Assembly (NCBI GenBank): GCA_029866155.1 | Contig: JARWZW010000031.1 | Coordinates: 62,001-126,000, forward strand | DNA: 64,000 nt | Direction of reading: 5' to 3' | Source of the DNA: Caulobacter sp. | GTDB taxonomy: Bacteria; Pseudomonadota; Alphaproteobacteria; Caulobacterales; Caulobacteraceae | Part shown: positions 29,509 to 39,237 of the stretch, in pieces | Position numbering within the stretch: the first letter of the stretch is position 1 | How the letters are laid out: each line of letters opens with the position of its first letter | Notes under the pieces: model-generated | The model's database searches: none | The model's input: the letters and a program-made list of their open reading frames with translations, nothing else | What the model was told of the DNA's origin: nothing | Program-made: the position numbers and the translations under genes

Positions 29509-29509
29509 G

Positions 29510-29759
29510 TCAGGCGGCCCTGGTTCGACGTCGCCGCGGCAAGGGCCTGTCGATAATCGGCCGCCGTCTCGAGGCCTGACAGGTCCGGCCCCCGGTCCGG
29601 CTTGCGGGGTTTGCAGTAGAGATCGGCCAGCCGGCGGGACCCCATGCCCTTGGCCAGCGGCTTGTCCTTCTGGAAGACGGACCGACGACGCTCAAGGTCA
29701 TCGGCCCCATAGAGCCGGCCGCCAAATTCAAATCCTGTCGGCCCGTCGCCAACCCGCCC
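29510..29759 (-). pseudogene. Likely decayed small gene (coding-like frame without a start)
   Basis: One reverse-strand frame is coding-like after a TAA at 29760-29762. It reads PTGFEFGGRLYGADDLE..., then KGMGSRRLADLYC and DLSGLETAADYRQALAA, with GC-rich third positions. There is no ATG, GTG or TTG before the internal ATG at 29645, and the frame runs on through the 3' end of the amidohydrolase without a stop of its own. Loss of both start and stop suggests a decaying gene, or an unusual or mis-sequenced start. The family is not recognised. Confidence 0.35.
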
Positions 29760-29787
29760 TTAACCGACCCTCGTTACTGTCCCGGCC

Positions 29788-31296
29788 ATGACGACCCAGG
29801 CCATTACCCCCGAACAGCTCGCCACCCTCAGCCATGAGTTCCGCACCCCGCTGAACGGCGTGCTGGGCATGGCCAGGTTGCTGGACGGCACCGACCTCAG
29901 CCCCGAACAGCGGTCCTATGTCTCGGCCCTCAAGGAAAGCGGCGACCATCTGCTGGGGCTCGTCAATGACGTGCTGGATCTGGCGCGGCTGGGCGCCGGC
30001 AAGGTCGAGATCCATCCAGCCCCCATGGATGTCGAGAACCTGCTCCGGCAGGTGGCCGAGCTGATGAGTCCCCGGGCCCATGAGAAGGGCATCGAGATCG
30101 CCTGGGCGGCGGCGCCGCGGCTGGGCCTGGTCAAGGGCGACGAGGGCCGGCTGCGGCAGGTTCTGCTCAACTACGCCGGCAACGCCGTGAAGTTCACCGA
30201 GTCCGGCGGGGTGCTGCTGGCGGCCGAACCCGACGGGGCCGGCGGGGTGAGGTTCACGGTCAGCGACAGCGGCCCCGGCGTGCCGGCTGCCGTGCGAACC
30301 CGCATCTTCGAGCCCTTCATCCATGCAGACCCCAGCCATGGCGGATCGGCCCTGGGCGGGGCGGGCCTGGGCCTGGCCATCGTCAAGCGCCTGGCCGACG
30401 CCATGGGCGCCGATGTCGGGGTGACGGATGCCCCGGGGGGCGGCGCCCGCTTCTGGTTCACCGCCCCCCTGCCGGCCAATGGCCCCATCGTTCTGGACCA
30501 GAGTCTCAAGGGCAAGACCGTGGTGGTGGCCAGTCCCAACCTTGCGGTTCGCCGGGCCGCCTGCCGTCAGGTCGAGGCCTGCGGCGGCCGGGCCCTGTCC
30601 AGCGCCGGGGTGGCCGGCGCGGTGTCCAAGGCCCCCGAGGGTTCGGTCCTGCTGATCGACCATCGCCTGCTGCAGGGCCGGCGCGGCCTGAACCCCCCAG
30701 CTGGCCGGCAGTCCATCGTCCTGCTGCGGCAGGACGAACGCGACCAGATCGAGCCCTGTCGCAAGGCGGGTTTCGCCGGCTATCTGATCAAGCCCCTTCG
30801 CCGGGCGTCCCTGGCCGCCCGGGTCCTGGCGGCCCTGACCGAGGCGCCGGCCTTTGAATCGGCTGCCACCGAGGATGACCGCATCGCCCCGGCCTGCGCC
30901 CCCGGCGCCAGGGTCCTGCTGGCCGAGGACAACCCCATCAACGCCCTCCTGGCCCGCACCCTGCTGGAGCGGGAGGGGGCCGTGGTCGACCGCGCCGCCA
31001 GCGGCGAGGAAACCCTGGCCGCCCTGGAGGCCGCTTCCTACGACATGGTCCTGATGGATGTGCGGATGCCCGGAATGTCCGGCCTGGACGCCACCCGGAT
31101 CCTGCGGGAGCGGGGGGTGACCATCCCGATCGTGGCCCTGACCGCCAACGCCTTCGAGGACGACCGCCGGGCCTGCCTGGCGGCGGGCATGGATGATTTT
31201 CTGGTCAAGCCCCTGACCGCCGCCGGGCTTCGCGCGGCCCTGGCCCGCTGGGCCCGCTGGACGGAGCGGTCGGCTCAGGCCAAGCTGGCGGTCTAG
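29788..31296 (+). CDS. Soluble hybrid histidine kinase with two receiver domains
   Basis: 502 residues without any membrane or sensor domain. It starts almost at the H-box (LSHEFRTPLNGVLGMARLL, His at about 16), followed by HATPase motifs NYAGNAVKF, SDSGPGVP and GGAGLGLAIVKRL. A degenerate receiver spans about residues 238-350 (LLIDHRLL keeps an aspartate, and YLIKPLRR the lysine). A canonical receiver spans about 370-490 (LLAEDNPIN, phospho-acceptor in VLMDVRMPG, FLVKPLT). It may join the cell-cycle or stress phosphorelays typical of this group. The input signal is unknown. Confidence 0.92.
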   Translation: MTTQAITPEQLATLSHEFRTPLNGVLGMARLLDGTDLSPEQRSYVSALKESGDHLLGLVNDVLDLARLGAGKVEIHPAPMDVENLLRQVAELMSPRAHEKGIEIAWAAAPRLGLVKGDEGRLRQVLLNYAGNAVKFTESGGVLLAAEPDGAGGVRFTVSDSGPGVPAAVRTRIFEPFIHADPSHGGSALGGAGLGLAIVKRLADAMGADVGVTDAPGGGARFWFTAPLPANGPIVLDQSLKGKTVVVASPNLAVRRAACRQVEACGGRALSSAGVAGAVSKAPEGSVLLIDHRLLQGRRGLNPPAGRQSIVLLRQDERDQIEPCRKAGFAGYLIKPLRRASLAARVLAALTEAPAFESAATEDDRIAPACAPGARVLLAEDNPINALLARTLLEREGAVVDRAASGEETLAALEAASYDMVLMDVRMPGMSGLDATRILRERGVTIPIVALTANAFEDDRRACLAAGMDDFLVKPLTAAGLRAALARWARWTERSAQAKLAV

Positions 31297-31336
31297 TCCT
31301 GCGCTCTACGCGCCGGGACCCTCCGGGGAGCGTTGC

Positions 31337-33457
31337 ATGGCGAACGAGGCGGCGAAGACAGCAGAGCCCTCCGGCGGCATGACCGCCAACCAGCTGCTGT
31401 TCGGATTTTCCGGCCGGGTCGAGCGCCTGCAGGTCTGGCTGGTGGCCGTGGCCTCCGCCGCTATCTTCGGCCTGTTCTGGGCTCTGGTGAACCTGCGCGC
31501 GCCGGCCGACCCCACAGCGGTCCCGCCCCCCCGCCCGCCGGGCGCTGAAATCCTCGACGCCCTGCCAGTAGTCATCGGAATCGGCCTGATCTGGCCCCTG
31601 GCCGCCATCGGGGTGAAGCGCTGCCACGACCGGGGGCGCAGCGGCTGGTGGATGCTGGCCGCCCTGGTTCCGGTCCTGGGCTGGGCCTGGCTGGTCTATG
31701 ACCTGGCCATTGCCCGGGGCAGCCCTGCGCCCAACCGCTTCGGCCCCGCGCCCTCGGCCCTGACCGGGGGAGACCAGGGCCAGGCCACGCGGGACGTGCG
31801 CAGCACCACCGTCATGTTCTTCCTGGGGTTTGCCGCCGGCCTGCCGACCCTGCTGATCTTCGACACCCTGTCCATCTGGCTGCGGGACGTCGGCCTGTCC
31901 CTGCAGGTGATCGGCTTTTTCACGCTTGCGACCCTGTTCACGGCCCTGAAGTTCCTCTGGGCGCCGATCGTTGATCGCACCGCCATCCCGGGCCTGACCC
32001 GCTGGCTGGGCCACCGGCGGTCCTGGATGCTGGTCTCCCAGGCAGTGATCATCCTGGGCCTGGCGCTGATTTCCGGGACGGACCCGCTGCGCAACCTCGG
32101 CCTGCTGGCCGCCTTTGCCGTCATGGTCGGGTTCGCCTCGGCCAACCAGGACATCGTCATCGACGCCTGGCGGATCGAGGTGGCCGAGGACGCCAAGCAG
32201 GGCGCCATGGCCGCGGCCTACCAGTGGGGCTACCGGATCGCGATCATCGTGGCCGGCGCCGTGCCCCTGATCCTGGCCGAGATCTTCACCTGGAGCCTGT
32301 CCTATGCGGCCATGGCCGGGGTGATGGCGGTCGGCGTCCTGGCCGCCCTGGCGGCGCCTCGCGAGGCCCAGCATACGGTCCGGCCCATCGACACCCGGGG
32401 CCTGGCCCCCCGGCCGGCCCAGGAAGTGGCGGAGTCCCTCTTGCGCGGGCTGCTGCTGCTGCTGGGCGCCCTGCTGCTGGGCACCGGCCTGACGGGTGAT
32501 CCCGGTGGGGCCGGCGCCCTGCTGAAGATGCTGGGGGCGACCGGCGGCGCCGACGCCCTGACCGGCCTGTTCGAGTCCGACGCCAAGGTCTGGCTGCAGC
32601 TGGGCGGGGTGCTGGGCGGCTTTGGCGCCATCGCCCTGGCGGCCTGGCCGATCCCCGGCCATCCGACCCGGCCCGGCGTCTTCCTGTCCTCGGCCCTGGG
32701 CCAGCCCGTGGTCGAGTTCTTCGGGCGCTACGGCAAGCTGGCCGGGGTGATCCTGGCCCTGATCTGCCTCTACCGGGTCAGCGATTTTGTCCTGAACATC
32801 AATGGCGCCTTCTATGTCGATCTGGGCTTCACCAAGCTGGAGATCGCCGAGGTCCGCAAGGTGTTCGGGGCCGTGATGTCGATCCTGGGGGTCACCCTGG
32901 GCGGTCTGTCGGTGTTGCGGTTCGGCCTGATGCGATCCCTGATCATCGGCGCCTTCCTGGGAAGCTTCAGCAACCTGGCCTTCGCCTGGCTGGCCATGGA
33001 GGGCCACAGCATCTACGCCCTGATGTTCGCCATCGCCGCCGACAATATCGGCGGCGGTTTCGCCGGCACGGCCCTGATCGCCTACATGTCCAGCCTGACC
33101 AGCATCGGATTCACCGCAACCCAGTACGCCCTGTTCTCGTCCCTCTATGCGCTGCTGGGCAAGCTGATCGCCAGCCAGTCCGGCCGCATCGTCGAGGCGG
33201 CGGCCAAGGCGGCCGACGGCACGGGCGCCCTGGCCGGCCTGAAGGGTCTGATGTCGCGCCTGCCGCCGGAAAGCTACGCCCAGGCGCTCGAGAAATCAGG
33301 GGTCTCGCCCGCCGCCCTGGGGACCGGCTATCTGGTCTTCTACGTCTATACGACGGTCATCGGCCTGGCGGGGATGGTGCTGGTCTTCTTCGTGGCGGCC
33401 CGCCAGCCTGCGGCGGATCAACAGGCCGGGGAAGACGGTCAGGGCAAGGAGGACTGA
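31337..33457 (+). CDS. ampG: AmpG-like MFS permease with N-terminal DUF805 domain
   Basis: 706 residues, much longer than typical AmpG (about 430-500). Residues about 20-135 form a DUF805 domain: membrane helices plus KRCHDRGRSGWWML, its signature. Residues about 155-690 are a major-facilitator transporter of the AmpG type (FFLGFAAGLPTLLIFDTLSIWLRD near its start, SANQDIVIDAW, and a long insert near 340-430). AmpG imports anhydro-muropeptides from the periplasm for recycling. The ATG follows GGGGAG. The substrate is inferred from similarity and from amgK-murU at the window start; an acetyl-CoA or siderophore transporter role is not excluded. Confidence 0.85.
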   Translation: MANEAAKTAEPSGGMTANQLLFGFSGRVERLQVWLVAVASAAIFGLFWALVNLRAPADPTAVPPPRPPGAEILDALPVVIGIGLIWPLAAIGVKRCHDRGRSGWWMLAALVPVLGWAWLVYDLAIARGSPAPNRFGPAPSALTGGDQGQATRDVRSTTVMFFLGFAAGLPTLLIFDTLSIWLRDVGLSLQVIGFFTLATLFTALKFLWAPIVDRTAIPGLTRWLGHRRSWMLVSQAVIILGLALISGTDPLRNLGLLAAFAVMVGFASANQDIVIDAWRIEVAEDAKQGAMAAAYQWGYRIAIIVAGAVPLILAEIFTWSLSYAAMAGVMAVGVLAALAAPREAQHTVRPIDTRGLAPRPAQEVAESLLRGLLLLLGALLLGTGLTGDPGGAGALLKMLGATGGADALTGLFESDAKVWLQLGGVLGGFGAIALAAWPIPGHPTRPGVFLSSALGQPVVEFFGRYGKLAGVILALICLYRVSDFVLNINGAFYVDLGFTKLEIAEVRKVFGAVMSILGVTLGGLSVLRFGLMRSLIIGAFLGSFSNLAFAWLAMEGHSIYALMFAIAADNIGGGFAGTALIAYMSSLTSIGFTATQYALFSSLYALLGKLIASQSGRIVEAAAKAADGTGALAGLKGLMSRLPPESYAQALEKSGVSPAALGTGYLVFYVYTTVIGLAGMVLVFFVAARQPAADQQAGEDGQGKED

Positions 33458-33459
33458 GG

Positions 33460-33855
33460 ATGCGTTTCTGGAAGATCATCTTCGGACTGGCGGCGGGCTT
33501 CAACTTCCTGGTGGGCCTGCCCCTGCTGCTGGCGCCCCGGGCCTTCTACGCCGCCGCCGGCCAGCCCCTGCCCGATGACCTGATGTCGGTCCAGACCTCG
33601 GCCCTGCTGATCACCGTCTTTGGCGTGGGCTACGCCATGGCGGCCAGGGACCCGGTCTGGGCCCGGCCAGTGATCTGGCTGGGGATCATGGGCAAGACCC
33701 CTCTTCCGGTGCTGGTCTGGCTCAATATCCTGGCGGGCCGGGCCACCCTGAACAGCCTGTGGATCACCCTGGTGGACCTGGCCTTCGCCGCCCTGTTCGT
33801 GCTGTTCCTGGTGCGAAACCCCGCCCCCCGACCTGCGCCGGCCAGCCAGGCCTGA
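33460..33855 (+). CDS. Small four-helix membrane protein, unknown function
   Basis: 131 residues with four predicted membrane helices (about 5-27, 43-62, 70-88 and 95-118) and a proline/alanine-rich tail. It begins 2 bp after the AmpG-like stop and is probably translated with it. I do not recognise a family. It may be an accessory to the transporter, but nothing in the sequence shows this. It converges with xerC. Confidence 0.75.
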   Translation: MRFWKIIFGLAAGFNFLVGLPLLLAPRAFYAAAGQPLPDDLMSVQTSALLITVFGVGYAMAARDPVWARPVIWLGIMGKTPLPVLVWLNILAGRATLNSLWITLVDLAFAALFVLFLVRNPAPRPAPASQA

Positions 33856-33859
33856 GGCC

Positions 33860-34801
33860 TCAGCCGCGCGGATGGGCAGCGCTGTAGGCGGCCATCAGCC
33901 CGGCCGCATCCACCTCGGTATAGCGCTGGGTGGTGGACAGGGAGGCATGTCCCAGCAGTTCCTGGATGGCGCGAAGATCGGCCCCGGCCCCCAGCAGATG
34001 GGTGGCGAAACTGTGCCTCAGGGCATGGGGCGTCGCCCGGTCCGGCAGGCCCAGCCGCCCCCTCAGGCGCTGCATCGAGGCCTGGACATGGCGCGGCGAC
34101 AGGGCCCCGCCGCGCCTGGCGATGAACAGCGGGCCTGACCGGTCCACAACGAAGGGAAGGGCGGTCAGATAGGCCTCCACCGCCTCGCGCACCACCGCCA
34201 GCACCGGAACCATCCGGGTCTTGCCGCCCTTGCCGGTGATCCTCAGCGTTTCCGGCAGAGGCGCATCAGCCCCTGTCAGGGTCAGGGCTTCGGAGATCCG
34301 CAGGCCGCAGCCCCACAGAAGGGTCAGGACCGCCTGGTCGCGCAGGCCTTCCCAGTCGTCCTGGTCCGGGTCGGCGCCGGCCTCCTGGATCAGCCCCCGG
34401 GCCTGGTCCTCGCTCACCGGCCTGGGCGCGCCGGGACGGACCTTCGGGCCGCGCACCAGGTCAAGACCGGGGCAGGGAAGCCCGAGGCGCCGGTCCAGAT
34501 AGCCGTGAAAGGACCTCACCGCCGACAGGGCCTGGGACAGGGACCGGGCCGCAAGCAGCTTCTCCCCGTTGCGGCCGCCCCGACGGTCCGCCAGCCAGGC
34601 CCGCACCTCGGCCGCCGTGACGCTGGCCATGTCGGACAGGGCCGGGGCCCCGCCGCGATGGCGGGCCAGAAAGTTCAGATAGGACTCCGCGCCGGCCCGA
34701 TAGGCCTCCAGGGTGCGGGGCGAGGCGCGTCGTTCGGCGGCCATATGGATCAGCCAGGCCTCGAGCGCCGCAGCTCCGCTGCCCGGGCTTGTCTGAGTCA
34801 A
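33860..34801 (-). CDS. xerC: XerC-type tyrosine recombinase
   Basis: About 313 residues. The N-terminal SAM-like DNA-binding domain (LEAYRAGAESYLNFL) is followed by the catalytic set: the first Arg in LWGCGLRISEAL, HALRHSFATHLLGAGADLRA with His/Arg, LGHASLSTTQRYTEV with the second His and nucleophilic Tyr. XerC with XerD resolves chromosome dimers at dif under FtsK control. The TTG at 34801 overlaps the DUF484 stop (TTGA); this start is preferred because homology begins there. The DUF484-xerC pairing is widely conserved. Confidence 0.94.
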   Translation of the reverse strand: MTQTSPGSGAAALEAWLIHMAAERRASPRTLEAYRAGAESYLNFLARHRGGAPALSDMASVTAAEVRAWLADRRGGRNGEKLLAARSLSQALSAVRSFHGYLDRRLGLPCPGLDLVRGPKVRPGAPRPVSEDQARGLIQEAGADPDQDDWEGLRDQAVLTLLWGCGLRISEALTLTGADAPLPETLRITGKGGKTRMVPVLAVVREAVEAYLTALPFVVDRSGPLFIARRGGALSPRHVQASMQRLRGRLGLPDRATPHALRHSFATHLLGAGADLRAIQELLGHASLSTTQRYTEVDAAGLMAAYSAAHPRG

Positions 34802-35481
34802 GGCACCGGCCAGCGTTCGGCCGTCCGCTCGAACACGCGGGCGAGGAAGGCCACCAGCTCGGAACCCATATCCTCGGAAAATCCGGCCGGATCGGGCGAG
34901 GCGAAGGCCAGGACGCCCTGCCGGGCCGGTTCCCACAGGGCCAGTCGCACCAGGGCCATGGACTTGACCTGTCCGGCGGTCTCGCCAAACAGATGGGCGG
35001 CCGGGGCGTGGAATCCCATCCGGGCCAGCTTCCGGGGACCCAGGATCAGGTCGGCCTGGCCCTCGACCAGGGCAAACCAGCCGGCCGGAACCCTGGCCGG
35101 GCCTTCCAGGGCGACCATGGCCCCGATCAGGCCAAACCGCAGGGTCGCCACCTCGTCCACCCGGCGGGCAAGGTCGGCATGGTTTCGGGCTTCCAGCAGG
35201 TCGATGATCGCCGCATGGGTCTGGGCCTGGGCGGAGAAATTGGCGCGAGCCGTGGCCTCCAGCCGTCGCCGGGCGGAGGATTCCCGTCTGGCGGCGGCGC
35301 TGACCCGGGCCAGGGCGGCCGGTCCGAAATCCACGATATTGGCGGCGTCCAGCCTCAGGCCCAGATCGGCCAGCAGCTCGGGATCGTTCCGCAACAGGTC
35401 GCCATTGCGCCGGATCAGGTCCCGAAGGGCCGCCAGATCCGGGGATGTATCCAGCCGCTTGACCTGCGCCCCGTCCGTCAT
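34798..35481 (-). CDS. DUF484 family protein
   Basis: 227 residues. The N-terminal LIRRNGDLLRNDPELLADLGLR is the DUF484 start. A helical region (about 60-110) then leads into a GAF-like domain (about 110-225). The family is found next to xerC in many Proteobacteria, as here, with overlapping stop and start. Its function is unknown; the GAF-like fold suggests ligand sensing. Confidence 0.9.
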   Translation of the reverse strand: MTDGAQVKRLDTSPDLAALRDLIRRNGDLLRNDPELLADLGLRLDAANIVDFGPAALARVSAAARRESSARRRLEATARANFSAQAQTHAAIIDLLEARNHADLARRVDEVATLRFGLIGAMVALEGPARVPAGWFALVEGQADLILGPRKLARMGFHAPAAHLFGETAGQVKSMALVRLALWEPARQGVLAFASPDPAGFSEDMGSELVAFLARVFERTAERWPVP

Positions 35482-35499
35482 GCCGTCGCCTCGAGAGTT

Positions 35500-36153
35500 C
35501 TAGAGAATCGACTGGCCCGTTGCGCGCCAGTCCGCCAGAAACTGATCAAGACCCTTTTCGGTTAAGGGGTGCTTGAAGAGGGCCTCGAAAATGTTCGGGG
35601 GCAGGGTGGCGCAGTCGGCGCCCAACTCGGCGCAACGGGCGATATGGCCGGTGGTGCGGATCGAGGCGGCGAGGATTTCGGTGTCGAAGCCGTAGTTGTC
35701 ATAGACGGTGCGGATGTCGCCGATCAGGGCGCAGCCGTCAGAGCCATGGTCATCCAGACGGCCGACAAAGGGCGAGACATAGGTGGCGCCGGCCTTGGCT
35801 GCCATCAGGGCCTGGGCGACCGAGAAACAGAGGGTGACATTGGTCGACAGTCCGTCCCGGGCGAAGGCCGCGCAGGCGATCAGGCCCTCGCGGGTCAGGG
35901 GCAGCTTGATGACCACATTGGGCGCGATGTCGGCCAGCCTGCGCCCCTCGGCCAGCATGTCGCTGGCGCCCGTCGCGGCGACCTCGGCGCTCACTGGCCC
36001 CTCGACGAGGCCGCAAATCTCGGCGATGACCTCCGCCATGGGACGACCGGACTTGGCGATCAGGGTGGGATTGGTGGTGACCCCGTCCACAAGGCCGGTC
36101 TGGACCAGGTCCGCCAGCACGGCGGTGTCGGTGGTGTCGAGGAACAGCTGCAT
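35500..36153 (-). CDS. tal: Transaldolase / fructose-6-phosphate aldolase-like
   Basis: 217 residues, the short transaldolase (TalC/FSA-like) form. It opens with MQLFLDTTD, has [14 protein letters not shown], and carries the Schiff-base lysine in [26 protein letters not shown] and [10 protein letters not shown] complete the family set. It acts in the non-oxidative pentose-phosphate pathway. It is divergent from priA with about 110 bp between the starts, so promoters for both should be there. Confidence 0.95.
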   Translation of the reverse strand: MQLFLDTTDTAVLADLVQTGLVDGVTTNPTLIAKSGRPMAEVIAEICGLVEGPVSAEVAATGASDMLAEGRRLADIAPNVVIKLPLTREGLIACAAFARDGLSTNVTLCFSVAQALMAAKAGATYVSPFVGRLDDHGSDGCALIGDIRTVYDNYGFDTEILAASIRTTGHIARCAELGADCATLPPNIFEALFKHPLTEKGLDQFLADWRATGQSIL

Positions 36154-36264
36154 GACGTCCGGGTCCGGTTGGCTTGGGAAAGCCGCTTTCTACACCAGCC
36201 CTGTGACGGATGCATCCCGGCCGACGCGGCTGAGTGGCGCTGCCGGACAGGCGAGACCCATCGC

Positions 36265-38427
36265 ATGAGCCGCATCGCCTCGGTCCTGTTGCCCATGCCC
36301 CTGCCGGAGGCCTTCGACTATGCCGAGCCGGACGGCATGGCCCTGCAGGTCGGGGACCAGGTGGCCGTGCCCCTGGGGCCGCGCCGCATAAGGGGCGTGG
36401 TGACGGCCCTCAGGGAAGGCGCCGGCGGCAATCGGCCGCTCAAGCCGGTCGAGCAGAGGCTGGAGGACCCGCCCCTGCCCGCCAGCACCCTGGCCTTTGT
36501 CGAATGGGCGGCCCGCTATGCCGGCGACAGCCCGGGCCAGCCCCTGGCCATGGCCCTGCGGGGGCTGCGGGCGCCGCGTCCCCGGCCCGAGCGGGTTGTT
36601 GTGGCCACAGGCTCCGCTCCGGCCCGCGCCACCCCGGCCCGCAGCCGGGTTCTGGAGATCGCCGCCCGTCAGGCCCTCGCCGCCCCTCGCCTGGCCGAGG
36701 CGGCCGCTGTCTCAGGCGGCGTCATCAAGGGCCTGCTGGACGAAGGCTGTCTGGCGATCGAGGAGCGACATGCGATCCGCCTGGCCCAGGTCCTGGACAC
36801 CGGGCCCCGGGCCGACCTGCTCAATCCCGGCCAGGCGGCGGCGGCCGCCGCCCTGGGCGAACGCCTGAAGTCCGGCGGCTTCTGCGCCACCCTGCTGGAC
36901 GGGGTGACCGGCTCGGGCAAGACCGAGGTCTATCTGGAACTGGCCGCCCAGGCCCTGGCCGCTGACCCGGAGGCCCAGGTCCTGATCCTGCTGCCGGAGA
37001 TCGCCCTGACCCAGGCGGTCATCGCCCGGGTGACGGCCCGGTTCGGCGCCGCCCCGGGTGAGTGGCATTCAGCGGTCCCCCCGCCCCGTCGTCGCACCCT
37101 GTGGGAAGACGTGGCCGAGGGCCGGACCCGGATCGTGGTGGGGGCCCGGTCCGCCCTGTTCCTGCCGTTTCGCAGCCTGGCCCTGATCGTGGTGGATGAG
37201 GAACATGACGCCTCCTACAAGCAGGAGGAGGGGTTCATCTATCAGGGCCGGGACCTCGCCGTGGCCCGGGCCCATATCGAGGGCTGCAGCATCGTCCTGG
37301 CCTCGGCCACGCCATCCCTGGAGACCCTGTGGAACGCCCAGCAGGGCCGCTATGGCTGGCTGCGGCTGTCGGCCCGGCATGGCGTCGCCACCCTGCCGGA
37401 TGTGGAGCTGATCGACCTGCGCCAGACCCCGCCGGAGCGGGATCACTGGCTGTCGCCGCCCCTGCGCGCCGCCATGGCCGAAACCCTGCTCAGGGGCGAG
37501 CAGGTGCTGCTGTTCCTGAACCGTCGCGGCTATGCCCCTGTGGTGCTCTGCCGGGCCTGCGGCGAGCGGCTGACGGCCCCCGACACCGACAGCTGGCTGG
37601 TTGAGCATCGCTATACCGGGCGGCTGGTCTGTCACCTGACCGGCTTTTCCATGCCCAAGCCTGACCGCTGCCCCCATTGCGGGGCCCGTGACAGCCTGGT
37701 CTCCATCGGTCCCGGGGTGGAGCGGGTGGAAGAGGAGGCCAGGGCGCTGTTCCCGGAGGCCCGGACGGCGATCTTCTCGTCCGACACCATGATGAGCGGC
37801 GAGGCGGCCCGGGCCCTGGTGGCCCAGATGGAGCAGGGCGAGATCGATATCCTGGTGGCCACCCAGGCGGCGGCCAAGGGCCACAACTTCCCCGGCCTGA
37901 CCCTGGTGGGTGTGGTGGACGCCGATCTTGGCCTTCGCGGCGGGGATCTCCGGGCGGGGGAGCGGACTTTCCAGCTTCTGGCCCAGGCCAGCGGCCGGGC
38001 GGGCCGGGCCGATCGTCCGGGCCGCGCCCTGTTGCAGAGCTGGGCCCCCGACCATCCGGTCATGCAGGCCCTGGCGGCCGGGGATCGCGACGGCTTCATC
38101 GCCACCGAGATGGACCTGCGACAGGTCAGCGGACTACCGCCCTTCGGCCGGCTGGCGGCGGTCATCCTCTCTGGTCCGGATGGTCCGGCCCTGGAAGCCT
38201 TCGCCCAGCAGATGGCGGCGGCGGCCCCCAACACCACCGGGGTCGACATCTTCGGACCGGCCGATGCGCCCCTGTCCCTGATCCGCGGGCGGCGGCGAAA
38301 GCGGTTCCTGGTCCGGTCCGAGCGGTCTGTGGACCTGTCGGCCTATATGGCCGCCTGGCGGGCCCGGGTCAGGCCGCCCGGAGCGATCCGGGTGACCATC
38401 GACATCGATCCCTACAGCTTCCTCTAG
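36265..38427 (+). CDS. priA: PriA, replication restart primosome helicase
   Basis: 720 residues from the ATG at 36265. The N-terminal DNA-binding domain begins VLLPMPLPEAFDYA. Walker A GVTGSGKTEVYL (about 213-224), DEEHD of the DEAH box, the zinc-binding region with CRACG and CPHCG, and LVATQAAAKGHNFPGL of the helicase C domain follow in order. PriA recognises stalled forks and reloads DnaB. The zinc region lacks the spacing seen in gammaproteobacteria but has the form common in alphaproteobacteria. Confidence 0.97.
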   Translation: MSRIASVLLPMPLPEAFDYAEPDGMALQVGDQVAVPLGPRRIRGVVTALREGAGGNRPLKPVEQRLEDPPLPASTLAFVEWAARYAGDSPGQPLAMALRGLRAPRPRPERVVVATGSAPARATPARSRVLEIAARQALAAPRLAEAAAVSGGVIKGLLDEGCLAIEERHAIRLAQVLDTGPRADLLNPGQAAAAAALGERLKSGGFCATLLDGVTGSGKTEVYLELAAQALAADPEAQVLILLPEIALTQAVIARVTARFGAAPGEWHSAVPPPRRRTLWEDVAEGRTRIVVGARSALFLPFRSLALIVVDEEHDASYKQEEGFIYQGRDLAVARAHIEGCSIVLASATPSLETLWNAQQGRYGWLRLSARHGVATLPDVELIDLRQTPPERDHWLSPPLRAAMAETLLRGEQVLLFLNRRGYAPVVLCRACGERLTAPDTDSWLVEHRYTGRLVCHLTGFSMPKPDRCPHCGARDSLVSIGPGVERVEEEARALFPEARTAIFSSDTMMSGEAARALVAQMEQGEIDILVATQAAAKGHNFPGLTLVGVVDADLGLRGGDLRAGERTFQLLAQASGRAGRADRPGRALLQSWAPDHPVMQALAAGDRDGFIATEMDLRQVSGLPPFGRLAAVILSGPDGPALEAFAQQMAAAAPNTTGVDIFGPADAPLSLIRGRRRKRFLVRSERSVDLSAYMAAWRARVRPPGAIRVTIDIDPYSFL

Positions 38428-38428
38428 G

Positions 38429-38465
38429 GCATGTTCCGGTAGGTGTGATGCGGTTATCGGGACAG
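38429..38465. repeat. Truncated copy of the GCATGTTCCG-type palindromic repeat
   Basis: From just after the priA stop, 37 bases match 44122-44158 closely (GCATGTTCCG, TAGGTGTGA, then TATCGG). The inner CCG.TA/TA.CGG stem is kept, but the closing AACATGC arm seen at 44160 is missing. It is a partial member of that dispersed family. Confidence 0.6.
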
Positions 38466-38475
38466 TTTCCGGCCG

Positions 38476-39237
38476 TCACGCCCTCAGCCGATAGCCTGTC
38501 TTGAAGATCCAGAAGATGCCGGCCAGGCAGAGCGCCATGAAGCCGAAGGTGGCGGCGATGCTGATCCCCACCCCGACGTCCGATACGCCATAGAAGCTCC
38601 AGCGGAAGCCGCTGACCAGATAGACCACCGGGTTGAACAGGGTGACCTTCTGCCAGAAGTCCGGCAGCATGCTGATGGAATAGAAACTGCCGCCCAGAAA
38701 GGTCAGGGGCGTGACGATCAGCATCGGCACGATCTGCAGTTTCTCGAACCCGTCGGCCCAGACCCCGAGGATGAAGCCGAACAGGCTGAAGGTGAAGGCC
38801 GTCAGGACCAGGAAGCCCAGCATGACAAGGGGATGCTGGATCTCGTAGGCGACGAACAGACGGGCCGTGATCAGGATGATCACCCCCAGGATCACCGACT
38901 TGGTGGCCGCCGCCCCGACATAGCCCGCCACCACCTCCAGCCAGGAGATGGGCGCCGACAGGACCTCATAGATGGTGCCCGAGAACTTGGGCATGTAGAT
39001 GCCGAAACTGGCGTTGGAGATGCTTTCCGTCAGCAGACTGAGCATCACCAGGCCCGGGATGATATAGGCGCCATAGGAGACGCCGTCGATCTGGCCCATC
39101 CGCCCGCCGATGGCCGAGCCGAAGACCACGAAATAGAGCGAGGTCGACAGCACCGGGGAGGCGATGGACTGCATGATCGTCCGCCAGGTGCGGGACAGCT
39201 CGAAGATATAGATGGCGCGGATGGCGTGCAGGTTCAT
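38476..39237 (-). CDS. ABC-2 type transporter permease
   Basis: 253 residues with six membrane segments and the ABC-2 signature region ending in [16 protein letters not shown], typical of the DrrB/NodJ/YadH-like permeases. It is translationally coupled to the ATPase gene upstream (the ATPase stop overlaps its ATG). Together they form an exporter for a drug, polysaccharide or lipid; the substrate is unknown. Confidence 0.93.
   Translation of the reverse strand: MNLHAIRAIYIFELSRTWRTIMQSIASPVLSTSLYFVVFGSAIGGRMGQIDGVSYGAYIIPGLVMLSLLTESISNASFGIYMPKFSGTIYEVLSAPISWLEVVAGYVGAAATKSVILGVIILITARLFVAYEIQHPLVMLGFLVLTAFTFSLFGFILGVWADGFEKLQIVPMLIVTPLTFLGGSFYSISMLPDFWQKVTLFNPVVYLVSGFRWSFYGVSDVGVGISIAATFGFMALCLAGIFWIFKTGYRLRA

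Noticed and set aside
31205-33007. 600-codon reverse open frame opposite the AmpG-like gene
   Set aside because: Glutamine/glycine-rich antisense product without any domain; the forward gene is clear.
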